32,500 nucleotides of DNA, from positions 1-32,500 of the forward strand of contig CAJNDS010002191.1 in the NCBI GenBank assembly GCA_905221605.1. The letters are read 5' to 3'. Below, in pieces: positions 1-8,583 of this stretch. Position 1 is the stretch's first letter. Every line of letters starts with the position of its first letter. The notes below the pieces were generated by a model that was given only the letters and a program-made list of their open reading frames with translations, was not told where the DNA came from and made no database searches. This DNA comes from Symbiodinium natans (lineage: Eukaryota > Sar > Dinophyceae > Suessiales > Symbiodiniaceae). The position numbers and the translations under genes are program-made.

Positions 1-730
1 GGGAAGCTCTTTAATATTTAGTGGAACTCTTGAAGGTTTCAGCCAAGGGCTTGTTTGTCAGCTCGCGGAACAACTTTGCGTACAAACGGCTTTGGTGTTC
101 AAATTATTTAGGACACAGCTTGGTGAATGTCCGCTGCGTGCGCCCCAAAAAATATTCCTCACACTGCCCTTACGCATGGATTACAAGGGGTGGCCTGCCA
201 AATATGGCACTTATTATATCGCAGCCCTCGGGGAAACACCCCGCCCCCTTACACTGTGCTTACGGTGGGTTCTGGAGGGGGGGGTAGCATATATATATAT
301 ATATATACATGTGTATTTATCTATCTATTTATTTCGTGGATTCATGCTGGGATTGTTTGACTACATTGGAATTCGATTTGCAACGGGAACTTCATGGCGC
401 TCGCAATATTCATGGAATGCTGATTCCTGGGCACTTGGCAGGACCTGATTCCAATGATCATATCGCCCCAGGAAATGATTCCCCCAGCGACTTGTAACTT
501 GTAGGGTAATTATAAGCGAAGGAAGAAGAATTTAAGGAGACTCTAGTACTTGAACCGGTGAGTATAAGATGTAGATACGCAGCCTCCCGCCTGTATTTGT
601 TGCAAGGTAGCAACTTTGTTGACAGCTTCTGTTGTCCCTCAACTGTCCGGGCTTTCTGCAAGCTCACACCAATGTCGATTGCAGCGCGTTAGCAAGCCTT
701 ATTATTAACTTGCCAGAGTCAGCTGCAAAT
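1..730. other. No supported gene
   Basis: Short open frames exist on both strands, but none shows a domain, convincing composition or consistent splice phases. An imperfect pair of about 23 nt (near 159-181 and 250-272, core CACTG..CTTACG) is visible. This is probably the 3' flank of the minus-strand EF-hand gene. Confidence 0.5.
290..308. repeat. (AT)n microsatellite
   Basis: A short perfect AT dinucleotide run lies in sequence with no recognisable gene. Confidence 0.85.
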
Positions 731-950
731 TCAAGCGATGTCATGCTTGGGTCGCTGCATGGTCTCCACTCTCTGCATGCCATTGGCGCCATCGGCCGCC
801 TTGTCACCTAAATGCCCATGTTTTCATGCGAGTTCAGAGCACCCGACCTTTCATACAGCGCACCTGGGCCTGTGCCCACGTGCCACAGGCGCAGCTCGTC
901 TGGCGAGATGTGTCCGTCGTGGTTCCTCATCAGCCAGTTCTGCCGCAACC
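731..950 (-). CDS. Last EF-hand and putative C-terminus
   Basis: The loop at 930-895 reads MRNHDGHISPDE, with N3, D5, G6 and E12 but Met instead of Asp at position 1, so its calcium affinity may be reduced. It is followed by ELRLWHVG. After an ATTTAG acceptor near 790 an open stretch reads DKAADGANGMQRVETMQRPK and ends at a TGA (731-733), a plausible final exon. The boundary between the two parts is not resolved. Confidence 0.4.
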
Positions 951-1036
951 TGACATCTACGTACATCTTGCAGACGAGCAACACATCGAGGACGCTGAAA
1001 GCGTCACGTCGCTTCCAGGACTTGAGCTCATCAGGA

Positions 1037-1148
1037 CCTTTGCGAGAAGCACCATGAAGACTTGCTAAAAATTGGCATGGCAAGAAAGAAAAGGCAAGCG
1101 GTCCCTGCAAGCTCCGAGCTGATTTTGCCATCGTGGTTCATATCTAAC
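1037..1148 (-). CDS. EF-hand loop split by a GC-AG intron
   Basis: The first part (1148-1120) encodes LDMNHDGKI plus the first base of Ser, then meets a GC donor at 1119. The second part starts at 1037 after a CAAAG acceptor with the remaining two bases of Ser and reads PDELKSWKRRDAFSVL, running on below 1037. Joined, the loop is DMNHDGKISPDE, a perfect 12-residue EF-hand, whereas read-through gives a broken loop (KISSEL). The 82-nt intron is 1119-1038. The 5' border is poorly fixed: an in-frame TGA lies upstream and only very short exons are possible. Confidence 0.5.
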
Positions 1149-1383
1149 CTGAGCTCCAGTCCATCAGCACGTCAAGTTCTCCACGAGTACTTGCAATCTC
1201 TCGGTGCCGCGCGCATCAAACTTGTCGAAGGCCGCTGGCTGTGCAATATGAGACAGACCTGAGCACGTGAGCCCAACATCCAAACGATGGCCAGGCCATT
1301 TTGCAAGTCTTGGCTGATCAGGGTGCCCATCGTCGCAAGGCTGCCAAGAAGCTCAGAGCAGAAGCTTTCTTCGCTGTCAAGAC

Positions 1384-1479
1384 ATTCGCGAACTGCGGGT
1401 TCCACTTCTGAAACTCCTTCATGGAGAGCTCGCCGTCTCCATTCCGCTCTAGCCTTGCACCAGAGGTCGGGACGATGAT
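1384..1479 (-). CDS. EF-hand exon (ERNGDGELSMKE)
   Basis: A 32-codon phase-0 exon follows a GGCAG acceptor and ends at a GT donor at 1383. The loop at 1449-1414, ERNGDGELSMKE, has Glu in place of Asp at position 1 but keeps N3, D5, G6, S9 and E12. The exiting helix is FQKWNPQF. It closely resembles the neighbouring EF-hand exons (R-L-D/E-R-N-G-D-G, then E-L/F-x-x-W), so these exons look like copies of one another. Confidence 0.5.
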
Positions 1480-1547
1480 CTGCCTACTCTAAACCTATCT
1501 GAACCTGTATGGCTCTAGGCCATTCTGGGCCCTAAGGTCTCCAGCAC

Positions 1548-1669
1548 TTGTACACTGTAGCCGCAGGGCATTGTGAAGTCATCCACCGGCTTCCAGCTCT
1601 TCAGCTCATCTGCACTGAGCCGTCCGTCGCCGTTTCTGTCCAGTCGGCCTTGACAGTTGATGCATTTGT
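1548..1669 (-). CDS. EF-hand exon (DRNGDGRLSADE)
   Basis: This is a canonical 12-residue EF-hand loop at 1640-1605, DRNGDGRLSADE, followed by the exiting helix ELKSWKPVDDFTM. It is preceded by CINCQGRL. All calcium ligands are present (D1, N3, D5, S9, E12). Acceptor CAG at 1670 and donor GT near 1547 are proposed. It is probably part of the 3' half of the large EF-hand/Ala-rich gene; a separate small downstream gene cannot be excluded. Confidence 0.55.
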
Positions 1670-1771
1670 CTGCTATCATTGCCATCATTCGCTGTCATAT
1701 GGTGTTCCTGAGAAAACACAACACCCGAACTTGGTGGAACAAAGTGCAAGCTAGTGCAAGTGGCTGAAGTC

Positions 1772-1828
1772 ATCGTGGCTCTTCGATGAGGGCTTTGTCC
1801 TGCTGCATCGAACTGTCCATGTCACTGG
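1772..1828 (-). CDS. Small linker exon of the EF-hand / Ala-rich gene
   Basis: A pyrimidine-rich acceptor (CCTTCTGCAG) precedes a phase-1 exon reading ASDMDSSMQQDKALIEEP. Phase agrees with the exon before it, across a 61-nt intron. The downstream donor is unclear, possibly a non-canonical GA at 1771. The exon is hydrophilic with no domain. It is the main evidence that the Ala-rich exons run on into the EF-hand exons below 1.7 kb rather than stopping. Confidence 0.4.
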
Positions 1829-1889
1829 CTGCAGAAGGCTCACGAGGCGGAGGTGAACATATGACTCAACCCACCCTGCACTGTCGTAC

Positions 1890-2139
1890 CTTGTGATCTC
1901 TTCCTGACCTCAGCAATCGGCAGGCTTGCCGGACCCCGCTGCGTGACAGGTGGCCTACTTCCGAGCCTGAAGTTGCCCAGAGTCCCGGAGGATCCCGGAT
2001 GTATTATCGTCTCCATGCTGTCCCAGCAGCTGGTCTCAATCACGCTGGCATGCGCAGCACCTTCCGCCACAGCAGCAGCAGCGGTAGCGGCGGCTATCTC
2101 CTTGGCCTGTTGGGCAGGAAGCCCAGCAGACTTGGCTGC
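1890..2139 (-). CDS. Third exon of the EF-hand / Ala-rich gene
   Basis: The exon follows a GTGCAG acceptor in phase 0. It starts AAKSAGLPAQQAKEIAAATA, the last Ala-rich repeat, and then changes to a non-repetitive tail (SVIETSCWDSMETII, then PIAEVRKRSQ). A GTACGA donor at 1889 leaves phase 1, which fits the next exon. It is separated from exon 2 by an intron of about 700 nt that carries a (TA)n tract. Confidence 0.6.
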
Positions 2140-2496
2140 CTGCACCTTGTGACGAGCTGAGAGGATACGCACAGAGCACGAACGTATGAAGTTACTGTTG
2201 TGACGCTTCAGATTCAAGCATTACAAGTTACCCAGCCCTTTGGGGGGCTCATGCGAAGACACAAAAAGGAAATCAAATACGAAGTAGGCACAGGGTGAGG
2301 GAGGCGACGGATAAGGCGGGTGGCGGTTCGGGCAAGGCGGAGGGGGGAGGGGGGTGGAAGAAGCAGGGTCGAAAAGTGGCGGAGTGGGCCAGATGGGCAG
2401 GCGGCAAGGGACTACCAGAAGCCGAGGAGGAGAGGGGGCTGAGGTCTATCCGGGAATTGGCAAGATTCTGAAAGTTTAACTCTTCGGCAGGAGCTT

Positions 2497-2586
2497 CTAT
2501 ATATATATACACGTATATATATATATATATATATTTGATATATATATATATATACGTATATATATATATATATTATGTACATATAA
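2497..2586. repeat. (TA)n microsatellite inside an intron
   Basis: An interrupted TA dinucleotide tract of about 90 nt, broken by ACACG, TTTGA and ACG, lies between exons 2 and 3 of the minus-strand EF-hand/Ala-rich gene. Confidence 0.9.
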
Positions 2587-2846
2587 TGGGTGGCTTATAA
2601 GAAAACTAAATGTTCATATAAGAACATCAGGGTCCTAACATGTCTAGTAGGATTTGCTTCTTTAAACAACAATGATATTCTGGAGTCTGTGCTGTTTGAT
2701 TTGTATTGGCCCAGAGATATTGCGATATACTAGTTGTATACCGGAACAGATCTCAGTAGAGCAGAAATACTGAATCCACATGCAATCTGACAGAGATATG
2801 GGGGGAAGGGGAAGTGTTGCCTTCTTTGCTGTCGAGGAGCTGTGGC

Positions 2847-2945
2847 CTCAGCGGCCACCACAGCAACTTGCTTCTCCTCCAATCCTTGCACTGCAGCTGC
2901 CCTTCCAGCAGCGGACCCTGCAGCAACAGCAGCAAGATTGGCTGC
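2847..2945 (-). CDS. Second exon of the EF-hand / Ala-rich gene
   Basis: A 99-nt, 33-codon phase-0 exon follows a CTCAG acceptor and ends at GAG before a GC donor at 2846. It begins AANLAAVAAGSAAGRAAAVQ and ends VAVVAAE, in the same alanine-rich style as the large exon. It lies in a different frame from that exon's read-through, which is why an intron is needed. Joined to the next exon it reads VAAE/AAKSAGLP, which keeps the repeat pattern. Confidence 0.6.
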
Positions 2946-3102
2946 CTGAGAGTCTGGGCAATTGACGGGTACCAGATGCCAGGCAGGATGCCCTAAAGAA
3001 GAAGATGCGATTGCATGGCAGAATCAGGGCACAAAACCCGTGCGCAACGAAATTGCATTTCACTAGCAAAACTACTGGAAAAATGTTGCTTAGTTTCCCA
3101 GC

Positions 3103-6087
3103 CTTCGGGGGTGGCAGATTCAGGGACAGGGCCACTTGCTGCGTTGCCGTGGCGGCCGCCCGCTCCACTTGTGGCTGGTCGAGGCCGGCGCTTTGGGCGA
3201 TCTGCTCCGCCGCGTTCCCCGCCGCCGTGGCCGACAGAACCTTCCTCACCTCCCCGGACAAGCCCTTCACTAGCTCCGCGAGGCTCGGCACAGCTGCCAC
3301 CCCTTCCGGCACGTTTTCGGTGTCGAGGAGGAGCAGCTGGTCTTTTTCATCCTTTTCTGGCTCTTTCTCTGCAGCCTCCATGACCGTTTTCAATGCCTTG
3401 GCAGCCAGCTCGGCAGCCTCCTGCGTGTTAAGGAAGAACACCTTCTGAGATTTGGCTGCAGCGCCAGCAGCTGCATAGACAGCAGCTGAACCCACCTGTT
3501 CAGGCGTTAGGGATAAAGCCAAAGATGCCCGGAGAGCAGCTTTGACAGCCTTCTGCGTGAGAACTGCTGGCGCATCGATGCTAGCAAAGCTGAAGATTGC
3601 GGTGGCAGCCTTGGACCCAACCACCACAGCGACCTGTTGCAAACTCATGCCTGCCAGTCTTGCAGCCTTACCAGCCAGCTTTGCAACAGTCACAGCTTCA
3701 TCAAAGGAATCTTTCTGTGAGTGCTTTTGCTCCGCAGCATTCTTTGCTGCCTTGCCAGCTTTAGCTAACACGTCAACAGGGATTGCAAAGCTAATGGCTT
3801 CGGCCACAGCGGCCTTTGATGCCTCAACTGCCTGCAACGATGTCATGCCGGCCGCCTCTGCGGCAGCCAGAGCTGCCTTTGTCGCCTCTTCTTCCTGTTC
3901 CTGTTCTTCCTGTGGCTCGCCAGCAGAATCCACCAGCGCTGCAGCGGCCACAGTGGCAGCGGCTACACCAGCTCGGACATTGCCCAATCTTGCCTTCAAA
4001 GCAGCCTTCTGAGCATGCGCCGCTGCTTGTGCAGAGAGCTCATGCCTCTTCGCACTGTCTCTGGCACTGTTGGCCGCTGCCATGCCCGCTGCCAACGCAG
4101 CAATTGACTGCTTCTCAGGGGTTGACTCTTCTTGGAAGAGCTGCCGCACGGCGGCATCTGCTGCAGAAACAATCTCGTCAGTGCTCATGAAGCGTAGATC
4201 CCCGGACCGAACTGCTGCCTCTCCTGCTGCCTTGGCAATTGGTAAAGAGGCTTCAGTCGCTGTCAGGCCCATCTTGGCCGCTGCTTGCAATGTCGACCTT
4301 GCCGCCAATGACGCTACTTCAATCACGGACTTCTTAGATCCTGCTTCTACAGCAGCAGTCGCGGCCTCAGCGGCTGCTACAGACAAAGTTTGTCTAGGAG
4401 TGAGTTGTGTGCCCACGGCTTTCTTTGCAGCTTCCATTGAAGCGTCGACTTGCTGCGTGGGACTGTTGTTGCCCAGCTTCTCCAAGGCCTCAGTGGCTGC
4501 ACCAACCGCGGTTCTGATTACCTCTTTGCTAGTCTTTCCTTCAGAAACAGCAATCTTTACAGCTGCTTCTCCTGCCGCAATCGCGCTTTTCTTGACGGCC
4601 TCTTTGGGATTTGCTCCTGTGTCGGTGGCAAACTGGAACACGGCCTTCGCTGCCGCTGCAGCTACCTCTGGGGTACCACCACCAGCCTCCCTCACCTCCT
4701 CGGCGGCCGCGGTGCCTACAGCTGTGCTCGCCGTGTCCACGACCAGCTTCGGCTCCACATGGGCCTCCTTCAGCGCTCGTTCCGCAGCTTGCGCGGCACT
4801 CTCCTTTTTCTGGGTACTGTCCATGGTCCCCGAGCTCTTGGAGATCTGGGCATGCTTTGCGATCACTTGCCCGGCCGCCTCGGCTGCAGCCTGTGCGGCC
4901 AAGGCGGTACTCAGCCCTGAGTCGATTGCAGCCGAAAAGGCAGCCTTGGCTGCAAAAGCTGCCGTCTCTTCGACTTCCTTGGAGCTCACCAACGCCTTTT
5001 TTGCAGCCGTTTCGCTGGCAACACTGGCCGAGCGAACCTCCGCCTCAGCAGTTGTAAGCCCCGCAGCTTTGGCAGCCTTCAAAGCGGCCGTGGCCGCTGC
5101 TGCTCCGATTGTGCGCGCCGAGCTGCCCCTGCTCTCCTCCTCTTCTGCTGCAGCTTCGGCTGCGACCTCAGCTGCGGCCGTTGCCGCAACTGCCTTCGGC
5201 AGCCCTGCAACCTTGGCGGCCTCTAGAGCTGCCTTGGCGGGTGCATTCAGGGGCTTTCTTTCGCGCCCTAGCTCCTGGCGAAGAGCATCCCGGACAGCTG
5301 CCGCTGTCTCACGCACTATGCTCTTTGCAAGCTCCTTCCAGCCCTGAGCTTCATCTACAGCTTTCTCTAAAGCTTTCTTAGGGGCCTCCTTGATCTGGTC
5401 GACTTCCTCCTTCGAGATGGCGCTTTTCGCAGCTGGAGATGAAGTTGTGGTCTTGCTCTGTGTGGCTTTTTGTACTGTGGGTACGGCCTTTGGCTTTGCC
5501 TGAGGCTTCTTTGCGGACAGCACTGGGCCACCATCTGCCTGCTTGATAAACTCTATACGGGAAAGGCGTCCGTCAGAGTCGGTATCCAGCAGGTGGAAAA
5601 GCGGAATTAGCTTTTCACTGGTCTGCCAGTCGCGGGGATAGAACTGACGAGCCGAGAACAGGAACTCGTCCTGTGAGATCCAGCCGTCACCATCTGCATC
5701 CGCGGTGTGAAAGGCTGGAGAGAGCCCAAGCATCTCTTTAGATCCTCGCGCTGCAGTGACAAACTCGGTGCGTGAGATGCTGCCATCCCCGTCACCATCC
5801 ATGGCTTCGAAAATGTCAGCCAGCGATGCGCGGCTTGCAGGACTGTTTCGGATGGCGCCGGCAATGAACTCTGCTCTAGAGAGGCTGTCGTCATAATTCG
5901 TATCCAGCAAGTCGAAAGTCTGCTCGATCACCACAGCATCCGTGTCACCGGGATCTCGCTGAGCTTCGAAATCCATGTTCTTATGCAAAGCTTTGTGAAT
6001 TTCTGGGTGCGGGGCTCCTGCCTTCTTCTTCTTCCTGAACAGGCCACCACTTCCAAAGGGATATGCAGCATCTTCCAGCTGCAGCAT
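3103..6087 (-). CDS. Large first exon of an EF-hand / alanine-rich repeat protein
   Basis: A 995-codon open exon starts at ATG 6087, the first in-frame Met after an upstream TGA. Four EF-hand loops with the expected Asp/Asn/Ser and final Glu ligands lie at residues 62-73 (DTNYDDSLSRAE), 97-108 (DGDGDGSISRTE), 130-141 (DADGDGWISQDE) and 168-179 (DTDSDGRLSRIE). They are followed by a Lys/Thr/Ser linker and, from about residue 220, nearly 800 residues of Ala-rich sequence. That region repeats a helix-GL/GM-helix pattern, for example AAKAAGLTTAEA, AAIDSGLSTALA and AAKMGLTATEA. Two acidic patches occur at EEQEQEEE and EKEPEKDEKD. No signal peptide or membrane segment is seen. The open frame runs on to 2848, but after 3103 it loses the Ala pattern, so a GC donor at 3102 (or GT at 3075) is proposed. 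The loops predict Ca2+ binding; the role of the Ala-rich part is unknown. Confidence 0.88.
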
Positions 6088-6323
6088 GGCCAGGTTAGGT
6101 CCACCACCTGTATGGGTCGATATCTCGCAATCAAACTTCGGTCAAGTGAACTCCCATACATTGGGCTCGTTTGAGCTGCACCTTCACTCACCCTCCGCCC
6201 AACCCCTCCCCATGCCTCGAAGCTTCCATGACTCACCCGCGCAGAACAAAAAGCTCTGAAACACGAGCACCCATGATCTCATTCGGCGCACACGCCTTGC
6301 CATGACTGGCGGCAAGAGCAGAA
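6088..6323. promoter_or_regulatory. Short divergent intergenic region
   Basis: About 236 nt separates the minus-strand EF-hand gene ATG (6087) from the proposed plus-strand ATG (6324). Immediately upstream of the EF-hand ATG, on the minus strand, CATACAG then GTGGTGG could be a trans-splicing acceptor about 20 nt before the start. No TATA-like element was recognised. The shared-promoter role is inferred from gene orientation only. Confidence 0.3.
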
Positions 6324-7540
6324 ATGTATCTTTGCCAAGCTATGGCGCATGCACGGACCAATACGAAGCAGTCTGTCGCACATGCAGTCAGCACCGTCAG
6401 GGTCCAATCCCAGCTTTGCAAGCGATTGGATCTAAGTTGCAGCTATCTGCGGACGCGCGGCCTCGATGTTCGAGTGTCTGCTCCGTGCCGGCCTCAGGTA
6501 TGCTTTGATTGTGTAGCATGTCCATGAATAGCGCTACCACCTGTCAAGATCTGGCGTTGCATCTGCCCCTGGGCTGTTTTTGTTCCTCTTCTCTCATGGG
6601 CTCAAGTGGCTGAAGCCGGCGCAGCGTGAGAAGCTGCACTACAGTTCGGAGGTGCCCAACCTGATGCAAGCGGTCTCCAAGAGTTCTCATGATGCATGCC
6701 AACGAAAACTCTGTAAGGAGACTTGAGTCTGAGCGGCAAGCATGTGCTGGGCACGAGCGGACCTATGGGACTCTGCAACAGCCCGCTTGAGCATCAACAT
6801 CCGATCAGGGGCAGTCATGCAGAGGGTTACACCACCCATCACATACATACTGACAAACTGGCACGCAGCTGAAAAACTACTCTCGAGGTACTACAGTCCA
6901 CAAACGGGCGGGCAGATCTAGTGCCAGACTTTATTTTTCCCTGGACGATCGGCCCACAGGCACCGACTGGAATTCAATCGGTTCGTGGGGTCAGGGCAGC
7001 ACGGAAGGCCTCACCCAAACAAGTTCCAGCCTGGACAGCACGCATTCTTCAGGAGTCTCGAGCACAGCCTACCCCTTACCTCCTCATTCCGCGCTTCTCA
7101 ATGCTATACGATCTCTGCTTTCTCCTGTCTCGCAGTCTCGCCTGCAAGCACGCTTGACCAGGTACCTGCCGGACATGTGGCAGTGAAGAGTCTCCGTGTC
7201 CGGGGCTCCAGTCACGATCAGCCAGTGGGTCAACAAAGGCAGTCAAAGGTCCCTGGCCTCATCCAGCAGCGTAGCCTCAGAAGAAGTATACACCGGGAGT
7301 CGGGCCATGGCCTTCGAGGACGCATCTGCTTCGCTGCAGCCAAGCTGCCGTGTCCCTTGTGAACTTCAATACCTCAGGTGCCCAACTTTGTGAAACGGAC
7401 ACAAACCTAGAGGCACAGGCCTCCGATCTCTTCCTACAAAGCAACTTGTTTTGCCTGTCGAGTTTGCTCTGCTCGACAAGTCCAACATGACATTAACACG
7501 AGCGGAGTGCCGACTGGAGGCTGGGCATGTCACCACGTAG
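6324..7540 (+). CDS. Unrecognised multi-exon gene, 5' part
   Basis: Plus-strand exons can be chained by phase. 6324-6497 runs from ATG to CCTCAG/GTATGC. 6607-6682 contains WLKPAQREKLHYSSEVPNLM. 6960-7161 contains TDWNSIGSWGQG and a Ser/Thr-rich stretch, then SALLNAIRSLLSPVSQSRLQ. The next exon, starting at about 7189-7214, contains SQWVNKGSQRSLASSSSVAS and ends at 7358. 7419 to at least 7518 contains LVLPVEFALLDKSNMTLTRA. Four donors are GT and the phases agree at each junction. Protein character is Ser-rich and low in hydrophobic runs, with no signal peptide, membrane helix or known domain. It is divergent from the EF-hand gene. The intron before the fourth exon would be only 27-52 nt, so that border is doubtful. 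An in-frame stop is at 7538-7540 unless another donor is used. Confidence 0.45.
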
Positions 7541-8013
7541 TCCTGAATCAGACATGTATCTTCTATGTTGGATCCCAAGCCCTTGTTTTGAGCTCACCGA
7601 CCTCTGAACCCTAGTTGGAAGCAACGAGCTCAGAGCACAACTTCGTTATTAACTGATGGTCCACCTCACAGCCTTGCGCAGATGAACCCCCTGCTGTTTC
7701 AACAGCACTCGCTGGCAGGCACTTAATTTGCACAAGGTTTGCTATAGTTTGCTCAATTCGCGTCCGAGCACGAGCTTCGGAGCCACATTCTTGTAAGCAG
7801 CACCTTGCATCACATCTGACCCTCACCCTCTGTTCCTGCAACCCAAGGGGTACTTCTATGTTTTCCTAGACCCGTGGCAAGTGCCTTGTCATTTGTCCCA
7901 CTGCGTCCAGGCTGCCAGCCACTGTGGATCCAGTGGCCCACGCCACTTGCGCAGAGCCGCCTGGTTTTCAGTAGCTCGTTTTCATGAAGGGTGTGTAGGG
8001 GGGAGCAAGAGCC

Positions 8014-8583
8014 ATGAGAGTTGAACAGCAAGACATGACAATGCCATGGCAAGAAACCCTTTCGGATAACAACTTTGTCAATTCGACAGGTACAGGTACA
8101 CCATATTACACCATTAAACAAAGCATGTCGGATGTGAAAGAGGACCGAGGACCCACACCAACGAGAACCGACGACCAATTTGATGGTGCAAAGGCCTGTA
8201 GCAAGAACTGTTCCGACCCTGAAGCGCTGTGCTGAAACTATTGCATGCATCTGCCTGCGGATCCCACTTGACATCTGGCTCCTCCAGCAGAGGCAAAGGA
8301 AACACCATCTCTGGACCCTGAGAAGGAAACTCAAGAGAGCTCGAGCCCAAGAGCCAAGGCATCCCAAGGCCTCCATGTGCCAAAAAGCCGTGTCATCAGC
8401 CCGGATCAATACCATCTCCTCTTTCCAGATTCGCCGGAACTCTGGGTATTGATCCTAAGAAATGCCAGGAAGATGTGGAGCTCGCAAGCACAGCATGCGA
8501 AGGCGGGACCCGCAGCTGATAGTAGAGAAAATACTCGTGAGTGTCCGAGTGTCCTCATGCTTTTGAGCCTGCTTGAAGCCTAG
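8014..8583 (+). CDS. Unrecognised gene, 3' part (likely same gene as 6.3-7.5 kb)
   Basis: The exon 8014-8185 reads in one frame and includes YYTIKQSMSDVKEDRGPTPT and TRTDDQF, with a GT donor at 8186. The exon starting at 8290 after a CTCCTCCAG acceptor restores phase. It reads AEAKETPSLDPEKETQ, then ISPDQYHLLFPDSPELWVLI, and stays open to TAG 8581-8583. It is acidic and Ser-rich, probably disordered, with a more ordered end. A consensus donor (GTGAGT near 8537) inside the last stretch could mean the real 3' end differs. No function is recognised. The minus-strand glycosyltransferase stop begins at the very next base. Confidence 0.45.

Noticed and set aside
2273-2512. Minus-strand Pro/Ser-rich open frame
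   Set aside because: It lies in G/A-rich sequence beside the TA microsatellite, inside an intron of the EF-hand gene.
4070-5347. Plus-strand 425-aa Ala/Ser-rich open frame
   Set aside because: It is the antisense shadow of the Ala-rich EF-hand exon, because GCN-rich codons give GCN/NGC-rich reverse strands.
7810-8415. Minus-strand 201-aa open frame
   Set aside because: The opposite strand has better composition and phase-consistent exons, and the minus frame is rich in Cys/Trp/His with no domain.
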